Shown one piece after another: positions 41,501 to 46,969 of a stretch of DNA of 64,000 bases. Source of the stretch: Candidatus Zhuqueibacterota bacterium (lineage in GTDB: Bacteria; Zhuqueibacterota; Zhuqueibacteria; Zhuqueibacterales; Geothermadaptataceae). The stretch is from positions 1 through 64,000 of the forward strand of contig JAUZRQ010000014.1 of assembly GCA_030950365.1 (NCBI GenBank). The letters run 5' to 3'. Under the pieces are notes generated by a model. The model was given only the letters and a program-made list of their open reading frames with translations. It searched no databases and was not told the DNA's origin. Position numbers and translations under genes: made by a program. Each line of letters opens with the position of its first letter. Position 1 is the first letter of the stretch.

Positions 41501-44500
41501 CGCTTTGTCCGGACTGAAGGTAATGCTCGGGCCGCTGCCCACCACCGTTGGGCTGAGCGTGCCGGTGCTGCTCCAGGTCACGGTCTGATCGCCGAGATAG
41601 TTGCCCTGCGCATCATAACCGGCGGCATGCAAAATCAGCACATCGTCTGTCGTCAAACTCCGGGCCCCCAGCTCGGTACCGTCGCCCTCCGGGCCCTCGA
41701 TGATTTTGATGTAGGCCAGATCGCCGAGCCCCACCGTGATGGTTCCAGTGGCATCGTCCAGCAAAGTGGCATGGTCGGCCGTGATCTGGCCGGTGCCGGC
41801 CGTGGTGGCCGTGAAGGTAGTGCTGATGCCGGTGCCCGGGAACAGGCTTCCGATGCCGCCGCTGACACTCCAGTTTACGCTCACGTCATCGATGTAGTTG
41901 TCGTCGGCATCGAAACTCGACGCATGCACGGTGATGGCATCGCCAGTGGTGAGGCCGATGGCGCCCACTTCGGTGGTACTGCCGGCGGCACCGCTCATCA
42001 CTTTCACGTGGTGTGGCGCGCCCACGGTGACGGAGATGGTACCGGTTTCATCACCGGTGGCCGTGGCGTGCACCGCCTGAATGGTGCCGCTGGCCGGGGC
42101 CAGGGTGGGACTGAACGTCACGGACGTTGATGTGCCGCTCACCGAAGGCGTCAGGTTGCCGGTACTGGACCAGGTTACGGCCACATCACCGATGTAGTTG
42201 CCCGAGGCGTCGTAGCCGGCCGCGTGCACCACCAGTTGCTCATCGGCGGTGAGGCTGCGCGCGCCCAGTTCCGGGCCATCGCCGCTGGGCCCTTCGACGA
42301 TTTTCACAAACGCCAGGCTACCCTCATTCACGGTGATGGTGCCGGTGGCGTCGTCAATCAGCGTGGCGTGATCGGCGGTAATCTGGCCGGTGCCCGGAGT
42401 GGTTGCCGTGAGCGTGGTGGACACGCCCTGCAACGGATTCAGCGTGCCGATGCCGCCGCTGACGTCCCAGTCCACCGACACATCCTGAATGTAATTGCCA
42501 TCGGCATCGAAACTCGATGCGTGCACGGTGATGGCATCGCCGGTGGTCATGGTGGCGGTGCCCATTTCCGACGTATTGCCGCCGGCGCCGGTCATCACTT
42601 TCACGAGATATTCGGCACCGGGATTAACGGTAATCGTGCCGGTGGCATCCCCGCCGGCGGTGGCGTGCGTGGCCACGATGGTACCACTGGCCGGGGCCGT
42701 GGTCGGGCTGAATGTGATGGAAACGGAGGTTCCGCTCACGGCCGGGGCCAGGGTTCCCGTGCTGCTCCAATCAACGGACACGTCGCCGATGTAGTTGCCC
42801 GCGGCGTCGAATCCGGCAGCGTGCACGGTGAGAATCTCATCGGCGGTCATGGTGCGGTTGGCCAGCTCCGGCCCATCGCCGAACGGACCCTCGATAATGC
42901 GAATGGAGGCGATGGAGCCGACGCTCACGGTTATGGTGCCAGTGGCGTCGTCCAATAGCGTGGCGTGATCGGCGGTGATCTGCCCGGTGCCCGGGGTGGT
43001 GGCGGTCAGGGTGGTGGAAATGCCGGTGGCCGCGCTCAGCGTGCCAATGCCACCGCTCACGCTCCAGTTCACCGACACATCCTGAATGTAGTTGTCGTCG
43101 GCATCAAAACTGGCGGCATGCACGGTCAATTGTTGATTGGTGGTGAGGCCGGCGGTTTGCACTTCGCTGGTTTCGCCGCTAACGCCGTTTAAAATTTTCA
43201 CGTGGTGCGCGGTGCCCTGGGTGACCGAGATCGTGCCGGTGGTGTCGTCGGTCGCTGTGGCATGGTCGGCAATGATAGACCCGCTGGCCGGGGCCGTCGT
43301 GGGCCGAAAGGTCGCGCTCGTTCCTGTCCCGCTGACGGTCGGCGCCAGGGTGCCGGTGCTGCTCCACGTTACGCTCACATCGCCGAGATAATTGCCGGCG
43401 GCATCGTAGCCGGCCGCGTGCACCTGCAGCACGTCATCGGCGGTGAGACTACGCGCCCCCAGTTCGGGGCCATCTCCCTCCGGGCCTTCCACAATTTTCA
43501 CATACGCCAGCGCCCCGGCATTCACCGTAATAATGCCGGTGGCGTCATCGATGAGCGTGGCGTGGTCGGCGGTGATCTGGCCGGTGCCCACGGTGATTGC
43601 GGTCAGGGTGGTGCTGGTGCCCTGGGTCGGGCTCAGCGTACCGATGCCGCCGCTCACGCTCCAGTTCACCGACACATCGCCAATGTAATTGTCGTCGGCG
43701 TCAAAACTGGCCGCATGCACGATGAGCTGTTCGTTGGCAGAGAGGCCGGCCGTAGTCACTTCGGCCGTGTTGCCGGCCGCGTCGGTCAGCACTTTCACGT
43801 GATGCGCCGCGCCGACGGTGACCGTGAGCAGGCCGGTGGTGCCATCCTGCGCCGTCGGATGCACCGCCGTAATGGTGCCCGAACCAATGGTGTTGGCGAA
43901 AAACGTGGTCGTGGCCGTGTTGGTGGCATTACTGAAACTGCCGATGCCGCCGGTCACCTGCCAGTCCGCCGCTTCATCGGCGATGTAATTTTCCCAGGCA
44001 TCGTAGCCGGCCGCATGCAAATTCAGCGACTGGTCGGTGGTAATGGATTGCGCGGGCAAGTTATCGCCCGGGCCGCTGGTACCTTCCACCACGTGCAAAT
44101 GGTGCAGCGGTCCCGGATTGATGGTAAAGGTGTTGGAATTGCTGCTGATGCCGCTGCCGGTAGCGGTCAAAAACACGCCGCTTTGCGCTTTGGTGATCGT
44201 CGCATCGGTAATCGTCTGGCTGGTTTGATTGCTGAATACCAGATTGGAGGCTGTCAGGGTGCCGGTGTTGTCGCTCAGGGTCACCGTGCCGGTATGCGAC
44301 ACGTCGTTTTCATACGCGTCGCGCGCCGTCACCGTGACCGAGAACGCCTGCCCGGCGGTTTGATTGGCGATGGTATTAAACACAAAGTGATCCAGCGACG
44401 CCGCCGTGATGGCAAACGCCGCCGAGGTCGTGGGACCGTCGATGGTGGTGCCCGCGCCGGTGCGGGTTTCCACCTGCACGGTGTAGCTGCCGGCGGTGGT

Positions 44501-44893
44501 GATGTTGCCCACGCTGGCGATTTTGATCGTGGCCGAGGCGCCGGCGGCCAGCGCCGTGCCGGTATTATCGCGCACCAGGGTCACACTCTGCCCGGACACC
44601 GTGATGCTGCTGTAACCGCCATCCAGGCCGGATACGTTGGAAGCGATTTCCACATTGGCGACCGAGAACCCTGCAGGGAACGTGATGACGATTTGCCCAT
44701 CGGCAGGCAAACCGCTGTCCACGCCGTTGCCGGTGGCGCTGGGTTGAAAGGAAATGGCATACACCGTAAAAGCACCAGCCTGGGCGTTGGAAGGCGTGGC
44801 GGTAACATTGGTGAGTTGCCCCTGCGCATAAACGTGGGTGAAAAACAACAGAAAAAGTCCTGTGAAGCGCAAAAGCCCCAAAGCAGATCTCAT
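29579..44893 (-). CDS. Giant (5104-residue) repetitive surface protein with Ig-like/CARDB modules and C-terminal sorting-type domain
   Basis: Signal peptide 1-23 (ending HVYA). About 25-262: two non-repeated Ig-like domains. About 263-2752: 25 consecutive ~99-residue invasin/Big-like units, one leading unit then twelve A/B pairs. A units contain SFDADDNYIQDVSVNWSVSG; B units contain AAGYDAQGNYLGDVTVTWSS and APASG. About 2862-4830: roughly 16 looser CARDB-like modules (VTxGQTxxW starts, VTKTG middle, VQxPAxL ends). The last ~105 residues hold YPNPF, VEFKILTLLGELV, IFWDGRNGEGK and GIYIAVLK, an FlgD-Ig-like/type IX sorting-type C-terminus. It has no catalytic domain; a very long adhesin or surface-layer fibre is expected. 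Several repeat units are nearly identical, which implies recent duplication or homogenisation. It follows the small exported gene by 24 bases and precedes PorV-TPR. Confidence 0.92.
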   Translation of the reverse strand: MRSALGLLRFTGLFLLFFTHVYAQGQLTNVTATPSNAQAGAFTVYAISFQPSATGNGVDSGLPADGQIVITFPAGFSVANVEIASNVSGLDGGYSSITVSGQSVTLVRDNTGTALAAGASATIKIASVGNITTAGSYTVQVETRTGAGTTIDGPTTSAAFAITAASLDHFVFNTIANQTAGQAFSVTVTARDAYENDVSHTGTVTLSDNTGTLTASNLVFSNQTSQTITDATITKAQSGVFLTATGSGISSNSNTFTINPGPLHHLHVVEGTSGPGDNLPAQSITTDQSLNLHAAGYDAWENYIADEAADWQVTGGIGSFSNATNTATTTFFANTIGSGTITAVHPTAQDGTTGLLTVTVGAAHHVKVLTDAAGNTAEVTTAGLSANEQLIVHAASFDADDNYIGDVSVNWSVSGGIGTLSPTQGTSTTLTAITVGTGQITADHATLIDDATGIITVNAGALAYVKIVEGPEGDGPELGARSLTADDVLQVHAAGYDAAGNYLGDVSVTWSSTGTLAPTVSGTGTSATFRPTTAPASGSIIADHATATDDTTGTISVTQGTAHHVKILNGVSGETSEVQTAGLTTNQQLTVHAASFDADDNYIQDVSVNWSVSGGIGTLSAATGISTTLTATTPGTGQITADHATLLDDATGTITVSVGSIASIRIIEGPFGDGPELANRTMTADEILTVHAAGFDAAGNYIGDVSVDWSSTGTLAPAVSGTSVSITFSPTTAPASGTIVATHATAGGDATGTITVNPGAEYLVKVMTGAGGNTSEMGTATMTTGDAITVHASSFDADGNYIQDVSVDWDVSGGIGTLNPLQGVSTTLTATTPGTGQITADHATLIDDATGTITVNEGSLAFVKIVEGPSGDGPELGARSLTADEQLVVHAAGYDASGNYIGDVAVTWSSTGNLTPSVSGTSTSVTFSPTLAPASGTIQAVHATATGDETGTISVTVGAPHHVKVMSGAAGSTTEVGAIGLTTGDAITVHASSFDADDNYIDDVSVNWSVSGGIGSLFPGTGISTTFTATTAGTGQITADHATLLDDATGTITVGLGDLAYIKIIEGPEGDGTELGARSLTTDDVLILHAAGYDAQGNYLGDQTVTWSSTGTLSPTVVGSGPSITFSPDKAPASGLIIASHASATGDTTGIISVSVGQAHRVKVLSGASGETNEVQAAGLTTGDQLTVHAGSFDADDNYIGDVSVNWSVSGGIGTLSAATGISTTLTATAPGTGQITADHATLIDDATGTITVNSGTLAFVKIVEGPSGDGPELNTKNLTADDVLTVHAAGYDAQGNYIGDQTVTWSSTGNLEPAINSTGTSLTFSPKAAPASGTIVATHASAQGDETGTISVSVGAEHHVKVLNGVSGNTTEVGNVGLTTGETFVVHAASFDADDNYIQDVSVNWTVSGSIGTLSPTQGISTTLTATTPGTGQITADHATLFDDATGTITVNSGSLSYVKIVEGPSGDGPELGAKSLTADDVLIVHAAGYDAQGNYLGDVTVDWTSTGTLAPAVNETAIFISFSPTTAPASGTLRISHATATGDETGTISVSVGAEHHVKVLTDASGNTPEMNTANLTTGDQLIVHAASFDADDNYIQDVSVSWSVSGGIGTLNPLQGISTTLTATSPGTGQITADHATLIDDATGTITVNSGSLSYVKIVEGPSGDGPELGAKSLTADDVLIVHAAGYDAQGNYLGDVTVTWQTIGTLAPAANTTGTSFTFSPTTAPASGTITASHATATGDQTGTISVSVGQAHHLKVLSDAAGNSNEVVTAGLTTGDQLTLHAASFDADENYIEDVSVSWSVSGGIGTLNPLQGVSTTLTATTPGSGQITASHASLIDDATGTITVNAGNLAYIKIVEGPSGDGPELDAKNLTADDALTVHAAGYDAQDNYLGDQTVTWSSTGTLAPVISGSGTSITFNPTTAPASGRIHATHATAGSDSTGLIQVAVGVEHHVKVLSDAAGNTPEVGTTGLTTGDQLVVHAASFDADDNYIQDVSVNWSVSGGIGTLNPLQGVSTTLTATSPGTGQITADHATLIDDATGTITVNSGTLAYIKIVEGPSGDGAEFGSRNMTADDVLTLHAAGYDAQGNYLGDQTVTWSSTGTLAPVINASGTSITFSPTTAPASGTIVATHATATGDETGTINVAVGTERYVKILSGASGLTGEVGNANLVTGDTLRMHAASFDADNNYVADVSVNWLISQAIGTLNPTTGVSTLFTASTAGSAVITADHATLIDDATGTITVTAGALSYVKIVEGPSGDGPELGARTLTTDDVLVVHAAGYDAQGNYLGDQSVTWSVSGGIGTVDPVIGTSTTLTLTTPGTGRILADHATAQDDSTGLLTVNTGSLYRVKVLVGSSGEAPEVGAQTLTTDETLVVHAGGFDVDDNYIGDVSVNWGVSGGIGVVSPSAGVFTTFDPQRVGNGQITADHATAIDGQSGILTINPGALAYIKIIEGPAGDGPELLDRSLTTDQTLTLHAAGFDADSNYVGEQSVDWSSTGTLAPAITGTGTRTTFEPNTAPASGTIRATHATAGSDETGTISVTPGKLHHVEVLTGGSGETSPLGPTTMNPGQTLLVHAGGFDADNNYISDVVVNWSVVGPIGSISPASGISATFTAQTVGTGTIRADASGDVLDASSGTITVSTGSVAKIIIRTAPGNGGVPFGDYTLTADEEITLYAAGYDAGDNYFGDVNVTWSSTGNLTPAASGTGSSFTFSPISAAADGSVNGTIIASFDATIKDTTGVITVLPGAPVGDVTLTPDPATLPANGTATSVITSSVIQDAENNPVGSGRLFTVSATPANLGTIVTPDADAITPGHQIATNAASQLNLTYRAGTTGGVVTINVSSGLAASGQTQITLGSLSILAITTAPTTVTQGQTGITVSMSVQNLGSSPIGNLLGNLSFTGTADRTAEYTVTASASNPTTLPGNATVTLTYLVDVSAAASLETVTIDGTVSGQVNGTPVSATGAQTPDSWTVQRPAQVSIQTVTGTADTVSQGQTNLTVSVRVANRLGAGQVADALIDSVRLVFKQGPVDVSGDYVVAANQGNPTVVPGNGFVDLTFTVNVGIAATLGLTTIDAIIYARDANSNQQTQDTGADTPHQWTVVEGNAFSIVSITSSQPQVTQGMLKEWQIVMQVRNSGSSAIELDLTTGRTALQLRLGSTDVTAQYTIVPPTAMDEGGVILAANSTGHLTFRVTKTGQSTGIVTISGVARGVDLATGQEVSDNTNDSGTGEVVVQSPGLLNIDLLQPSQTTVTAGRTRDWTVTATVRNPGGSAIQLAANPVTFSVGDNAGYQYILPTLFADGDSIIDANETKQIVVTVDQAGTSTGTQPILMTLSGIEINSGRAVVSNQGASSVQVQSPAQLQIVDVLPSRTTVTAGQTNPWTITVVVSNTGESQVQLQTDTTTTVRFRLGTQVQSDYQSELQPPRWLASGTSILAGNQVDSLKFAVTKTGAATGFLRFLVQVSVVETNSDTTLTLNVTSNPLVEVQSPPLITYISGSMVPDVVNNNGFYAFKVRVNNAGQSTVELEPAITTFTFTDGNNTFTAPLDANKVTVIAPGDTTLTFQQRPIPANMQHGAYTPSIELRGTENGNGFARSFLVDSNELQVSAPASVQVVSLRPSQPTVTSQMARPWFISMVVANNGGTNIELDSVNVALFNGGAVTQEYTIVKPTAFLGSGSTTLAAGQIDSLRFDVLKTGVKLGATTIQGRLWVHDVSTQEPIFIQTDSGGGSFVVQQPALLQIVSIEASQPRVTRGQTQPWTVDMTVANPGESAVQIDFRPGQTGLLFSLMQSDDYTLTLPTAFVNGDSVLPGNGSATLRYIVTKTGNTIGDNVISGFVAGVEINSGRALTDDTADGGLDTVRVETPARLRVRQVDVFHIPNPPYVNISQPFTVLAVVENFGQEKADSVRVSLSTSGNSIISQSEYLMASGLEGGQVDSVLFTVTAGNQENPAEVFRAAITSAIAHNTGLTAPVDPAVDDTATVAVQLPAVLDITEVLPSVPQVAAEQNIPWEIWVVVRNSGVAAVTLKPPVKEDIQISLDGVVQRDYVIEPPTGLTIHPDWTLPGGAVDTLKFRVVVTGRLGGRATLLAQVHGVDQNSLQEITTSNAGSVTVETTAAVRIFKTEPLVLNRVPGTEIGLVNVSRTFNVRVLVENTGFEDVENVQVQLRTGGRSLIPIDTVNIASIQARSVAQAVFQVQADSLPTPDGFNETFTARILRAIAAQSKEPAAVFLAADSIAQVRIQLPARLTMVARLDDEDQILSTNQIFEVRATVQNLGQAEIDMRGRLQLVMPPSFQLQSPATFVQLFRIDEPVVWKVKAPATEVPQALFVIKFSQLPLDRNSGKLALTEIDSVRLAVKVVQFDLSITRVFISEPDGAQDDTLSTGQNFKMRARIAFSEDLAGRPRSIRLIPPPGYTLLSPAVIQDFSNEETWALIAPSQPHGPRWFRFEAEGTTGTSERVRSTDSLRVVLVSRALLELQAFISEPEGARDNSLTVGQRFTIRANLNNLGTAGTIDTARVRLELGQTGITVTDTLEKPIDVNGFVEWQARAPESPAEGAITVRLIQRPLDENSGQDVDVVSEISRFFVRTDTVGSLTVSAPVITGPDGALDNILSTGQPFTVQANLEWRHLRQVSAVLELPTGFFTEEARRNFADSDTRATPSWIVRAPEDAAAAQLLTIRVQAIDANNDSLTFETVSEPLQVEVVERASLRLSGAITRPVTATDGIVSVNQPFEITAMVLNEGQAPVVGESEVRIVLPVGYSTEDTLVKRTENGVATWRVKAKNVPSTGIEQIRLVLEKLPKDGNSGLDADVVVGEVEISIQTEPRLLRVSKNQARPSGPTGTGEQDVPMMSLIFENQGRELSSAMLLRGLTLLVFDLQGEPVAPNRVIQAIRVVRHGQPEMMFGERMQIPAENPVQVQLTPGDTLLPGVPDTLDVLVDLAGQSDVTGMQLRFASSADIDVIDLDSGEPVQVVDESGASGQEFAVASKASVITEADFKNFYNYPNPFQPGDPPDRGTRFWYYLPSNSRVEFKILTLLGELVYQKTYEANSPQGQKGSRIPGYNDIFWDGRNGEGKVVLNGIYIAVLKTDFGVVTTKVAVAK
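36640..44106 (-). repeat. Tandem 597-bp dimeric (A/B) repeat array inside the giant gene
   Basis: The same protein segment recurs every ~597 bases: the codons for the A-unit VNW motif fall near 37697, 38297, 38891, 39488, 40085, 40680, 41277, 41876, 42471, 43070 and 43669. Each period is one A and one B unit of about 298 bases. Neighbouring pairs are the most alike. The two outermost pairs (36640-37230 and the leading unit near 43800-44106) are the most diverged, as expected if the array grows and is homogenised from the middle. Confidence 0.9.
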
Positions 44894-44917
44894 AGTTGCA
44901 TCCCTGCAGCAATTGGA

Positions 44918-45409
44918 TTACTGTAACTGAAAATGCACGCGTACCAGTTTATCTATGATGATTCTTGATGTATCCGGATTGCGAAGGACGACTTTAACCG
45001 CATAGACGGAGTCCAGAATTGCCGGATTGCGAATCAGACCAAGCTTGAGGATCGCAGTTTTTCCCGGAGGAACCGGATTCCCCAGCCCCGTGCGTTGCAG
45101 AACAACGGTCCGGTTCTTTTTTTGCAAACGCAAGCCCCCGGTGATGTCCCTCGATCCCGCCACTTCCAGCGGTTCTAAGCCAAAGTCCGGTGGGAACGTC
45201 AGTTCGAATACAGCATTACGAGGCAGGCTGTCCGATGAAACGAGAATCAGGTGGTAAATCCCCGGTTGATTGGGTTTGGCTTTCATCGCAACGAGCTGCA
45301 GCGAATCTTGCTTGACAGCACTCTGGGATGCATTTCCTTGTTGCCCCAGGATGGGGTGGGCCGAAAACGCGACCAGCCCCAATGCGATGACCAGCCGTGT
45401 CCGCATCAT
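44918..45409 (-). CDS. Small exported protein with the Ig-like fold of the giant's N-terminus
   Basis: About 163 residues. Start at 45409 (MMRTRLVIALGLVAF) gives a signal peptide ending ILGQ; the longer frame to 45547 has non-protein-like residues. The mature part ELTFPPDFGLEPLEV, then VVLQRTGLGNPVPPG, then YAVKVVLRNP lines up with ITFPAGFSVANVEI, VTLVRDNTGTALAAG and YTVQVETR in residues ~50-130 of the giant protein, so both carry the same Ig-like domain. Only 24 bases separate it from the giant, which suggests one transcript and possibly a chaperone, capping or anchoring partner. No closer family is recognised. Confidence 0.65.
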   Translation of the reverse strand: MMRTRLVIALGLVAFSAHPILGQQGNASQSAVKQDSLQLVAMKAKPNQPGIYHLILVSSDSLPRNAVFELTFPPDFGLEPLEVAGSRDITGGLRLQKKNRTVVLQRTGLGNPVPPGKTAILKLGLIRNPAILDSVYAVKVVLRNPDTSRIIIDKLVRVHFQLQ

Positions 45410-45534
45410 ACTTTTTCGGAAAAAACGATCAAAAAAGGTTGGTTGCGAGAAAAAGTGATGCCATTCGAATATCGCGATGAGATGGGTCATTTTCTTCATT
45501 TGCAATAAAAAAATGTGATAATTTTGATGACGCC

Positions 45535-45566
45535 TAAAAATATACAAAATTCCTGTAAAAAATCAA
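45535..45566 (-). promoter_or_regulatory. Possible promoter of the giant surface-protein operon
   Basis: On the minus strand TTGA (45563-45566) is followed after 18 bases by TATATTTTTA (45535-45544), close to the TTG/TAnnTTTG pattern used in FCB bacteria. By-eye match, last base of the -7 box is off. Confidence 0.3.
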
Positions 45567-45664
45567 TTGGAATTTCGAAAATAATTTCGAGGGCAATCGC
45601 TTGATTTACAAGAATATATTAAAAATTAAGGGTAACTATGACTACTTCAGTAAATTGGGATTTT

Positions 45665-45768
45665 GTACGATTCAGCCCACTGCCCGTCATTGCGAGGATC
45701 CGCCAGCCGGCAGAGGCTCGCGATGGCGGAACCATCTATTTTCTATTCCATTAGTGCTGAATAGGTAC
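45665..45768. repeat. Short MITE-like element with related ends (104 bp)
   Basis: Starts GTACGATTCAGC and ends GCTGAATAGGTAC, so the ends are near-complementary and related to those of the longer family. The inside is different: CCCGTCATTGCGAGG, a GC-rich core, and GCGATGGCGGAACCATCT, a pattern known from other intergenic repeats. Confidence 0.6.
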
Positions 45769-45791
45769 GATTTTTCTAATTTACCGAAGTC

Positions 45792-46075
45792 GTACTATTC
45801 AGCGAATAGTGAAAAACTCACAAGGGAGAAAAGCGAACCTCTCGTAGTGGCGCTGAGGTTTAATTTTAAGGATTAAGGATTTCCGAATAGCAAATTTATC
45901 ATTTCAAGGCTTTAGGGAGACCATCCGCGTTCAATCCGTGTGCATCTGTGGCTCCCACAAAAATCAGTGCGAATCTGTGAAATCTGTGGTTCTATAGAGT
46001 CGATATCCAAATTCATTAGCTTGGCGTTTCATTACTATTCCGATTGGCAGTGCCCAATTTATGCTGAATAGTTGC
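45792..46075 (+). repeat. MITE-like repeat, copy B (284 bp)
   Basis: From GTACTATTCAGC (45792-45803) to GCTGAATAGTTGC (46063-46075). Inverted relative of copy A at 6725-7000, with matching blocks in the same order along nearly its full length and small indels. Confidence 0.75.
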
Positions 46076-46188
46076 CATTGAGAATTATTGTGGCAAAACA
46101 GGCGGGGCAGTTCCGAGGAGGGAAATGCAGCGAAGAAAAGAGGAAAGTTGGCCGGCGATCGAGGAACTTCGCTGCATTCTCGGAAAAA

Positions 46189-46365
46189 TCAGTCGTAATC
46201 CTCATCCAGATTTTTTTCGTCGTACTCAGTAATCCCTTCCCAGCCCCCCATGGGGTCTTCTACTTCACCCGGAGAGCCATCAAAATCATTGCGACAATCA
46301 TCCGTATTATTCTCAATGAAGTCATAATAAGCGTCAATCACCTGAGTCAAAAAATTCAATTTCAT
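46189..46365 (-). CDS. Very acidic 58-residue protein, function unknown
   Basis: Starts MKLNFLTQVIDAYYDFIENN and ends DEKNLDEDYD. It has one Cys (residue 24), a Gly-Gly-Trp in the middle and a strong excess of Asp and Glu. AAGGAGAG stands four to six bases before the ATG, which makes translation likely. No signal peptide, no membrane helix, no family I recognise. Its acidic tail is loosely reminiscent of the LysW tail, but it lacks the zinc knuckles and the terminal WGE. Could be a small regulator or a peptide precursor; neither is supported beyond size and charge. Confidence 0.6.
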   Translation of the reverse strand: MKLNFLTQVIDAYYDFIENNTDDCRNDFDGSPGEVEDPMGGWEGITEYDEKNLDEDYD

Positions 46366-46722
46366 GGTTCTCTCCTTTCACAGTTGCACGTCCTGAGATG
46401 TTGTTTGGAGAATTTTGAACTTTGGAGAAAAATACCAAAAAACGTAGAGAATGCGGAATATTCCCCGATCGCAAGCGCAAAAATATATCGGCGCTTATGC
46501 TCGATTTTCAAATAAAATTATTGCAATAGAAGTTAAGCAATATCCAAAAGTTTAATTAAATTTTCTGCAATCCTTCAGTATGTACCGTGATTGGTCGTTT
46601 CGGCTTTCAGCGTTGACTGGCAGGAGTCCGCTGTAAGGTCGGGATCTCAATCCCGGGTGCGTTCCAAGGTAAGAAATTACCCGGCTGAGCCATCTGGAAA
46701 TGTTCGCTTTTTCAAAAAAATC

Positions 46723-46753
46723 TTGACTGCTCCGCAATCTTTTCTTATCTTTG
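46723..46753 (+). promoter_or_regulatory. Promoter, TTG-N20-TATCTTTG
   Basis: TTGACT at 46723-46728 and TATCTTTG at 46746-46753. The second box matches TAnnTTTG exactly and the first also matches the sigma-70 -35 box with 17-base spacing to TATCTT. Transcription would begin near 46760 and run into the leader and terminator ahead of lysW. Confidence 0.65.
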
Positions 46754-46803
46754 CGCCAATTCTTTAGCAACAAACCATGAACGCAGGGAAATTTTAGACG
46801 TCA

Positions 46804-46926
46804 ATGGCATCCTATCACCTCGACAAACACGTTACCGAAGTCAAGCGCTTGAAGCGAAAGCAAAGCAAGGGCCACAAGCGCATTGGCACCGGTACGTGCT
46901 CTACAGGAGGTGAATGGTATGGCTGA
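46804..46926 (+). CDS. Putative Lys/Arg-rich leader peptide (40 residues)
   Basis: A 40-codon frame with 12 Lys/Arg, dense around residues 8-26 (VKRLKRKQSKGHKR). It lies between the promoter and a terminator directly ahead of lysine/arginine biosynthetic genes, the arrangement of transcription attenuators. Its own ribosome site is poor (AGGGA 15 bases upstream). Its stop overlaps an ATG at 46919 that has a near-perfect AGGAGGTG and encodes only eight residues (MADLANIR). Either frame, both, or only the RNA may matter. Confidence 0.4.
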   Translation: MASYHLDKHVTEVKRLKRKQSKGHKRIGTGTCSTGGEWYG

Positions 46927-46945
46927 TCTGGCGAACATTCGATAA
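46919..46945 (+). other. Eight-codon mini-ORF with strong ribosome site
   Basis: AGGAGGTG six bases before ATG, then GCTGATCTGGCGAACATTCGA and a TAA stop. The ribosome site is the best in the window yet serves only eight codons. The stop lies 25 bases before the terminator stem. Confidence 0.45.
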
Positions 46946-46969
46946 AACCCGACTCGGTTGAAAATTCCT

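Larger units (their letters stand above)
45410..46188. other. Repeat-filled gap
   Basis: About 780 bases holding the promoter region of the surface-protein operon and two MITE-like elements (45665-45768 and 45792-46075). Short frames here are made of repeat sequence and are not called. Confidence 0.6.

Noticed and set aside
36640-44106. Regular repeats considered as a CRISPR or satellite array
   Set aside because: The unit is ~597 bp, in frame, and encodes Ig-like domains; there are no short identical repeats with unique spacers.
37151-44926. Long plus-strand open frames (up to 732 codons) opposite the giant gene
   Set aside because: They are antisense shadows. The 597-bp repeats and strong codon bias of the minus-strand gene keep the same complementary frame open for many units; the translations are His/Gly/Ala/Arg-rich and have no ribosome sites or protein families.
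45601-45876. 91-codon plus-strand frame in the repeat region
   Set aside because: Made entirely of two MITE-like elements.
46072-46515. 147-codon plus-strand frame
   Set aside because: It overlaps the minus-strand acidic gene, which has a good ribosome site, and begins inside a repeat.
46552-46690. Segment resembling a tRNA on the minus strand (CACCCGGGATTGAGATCCCG, AATTTCTTACC)
   Set aside because: A T-arm-like block can be seen but I could not fold a complete cloverleaf; acceptor and anticodon stems do not pair.
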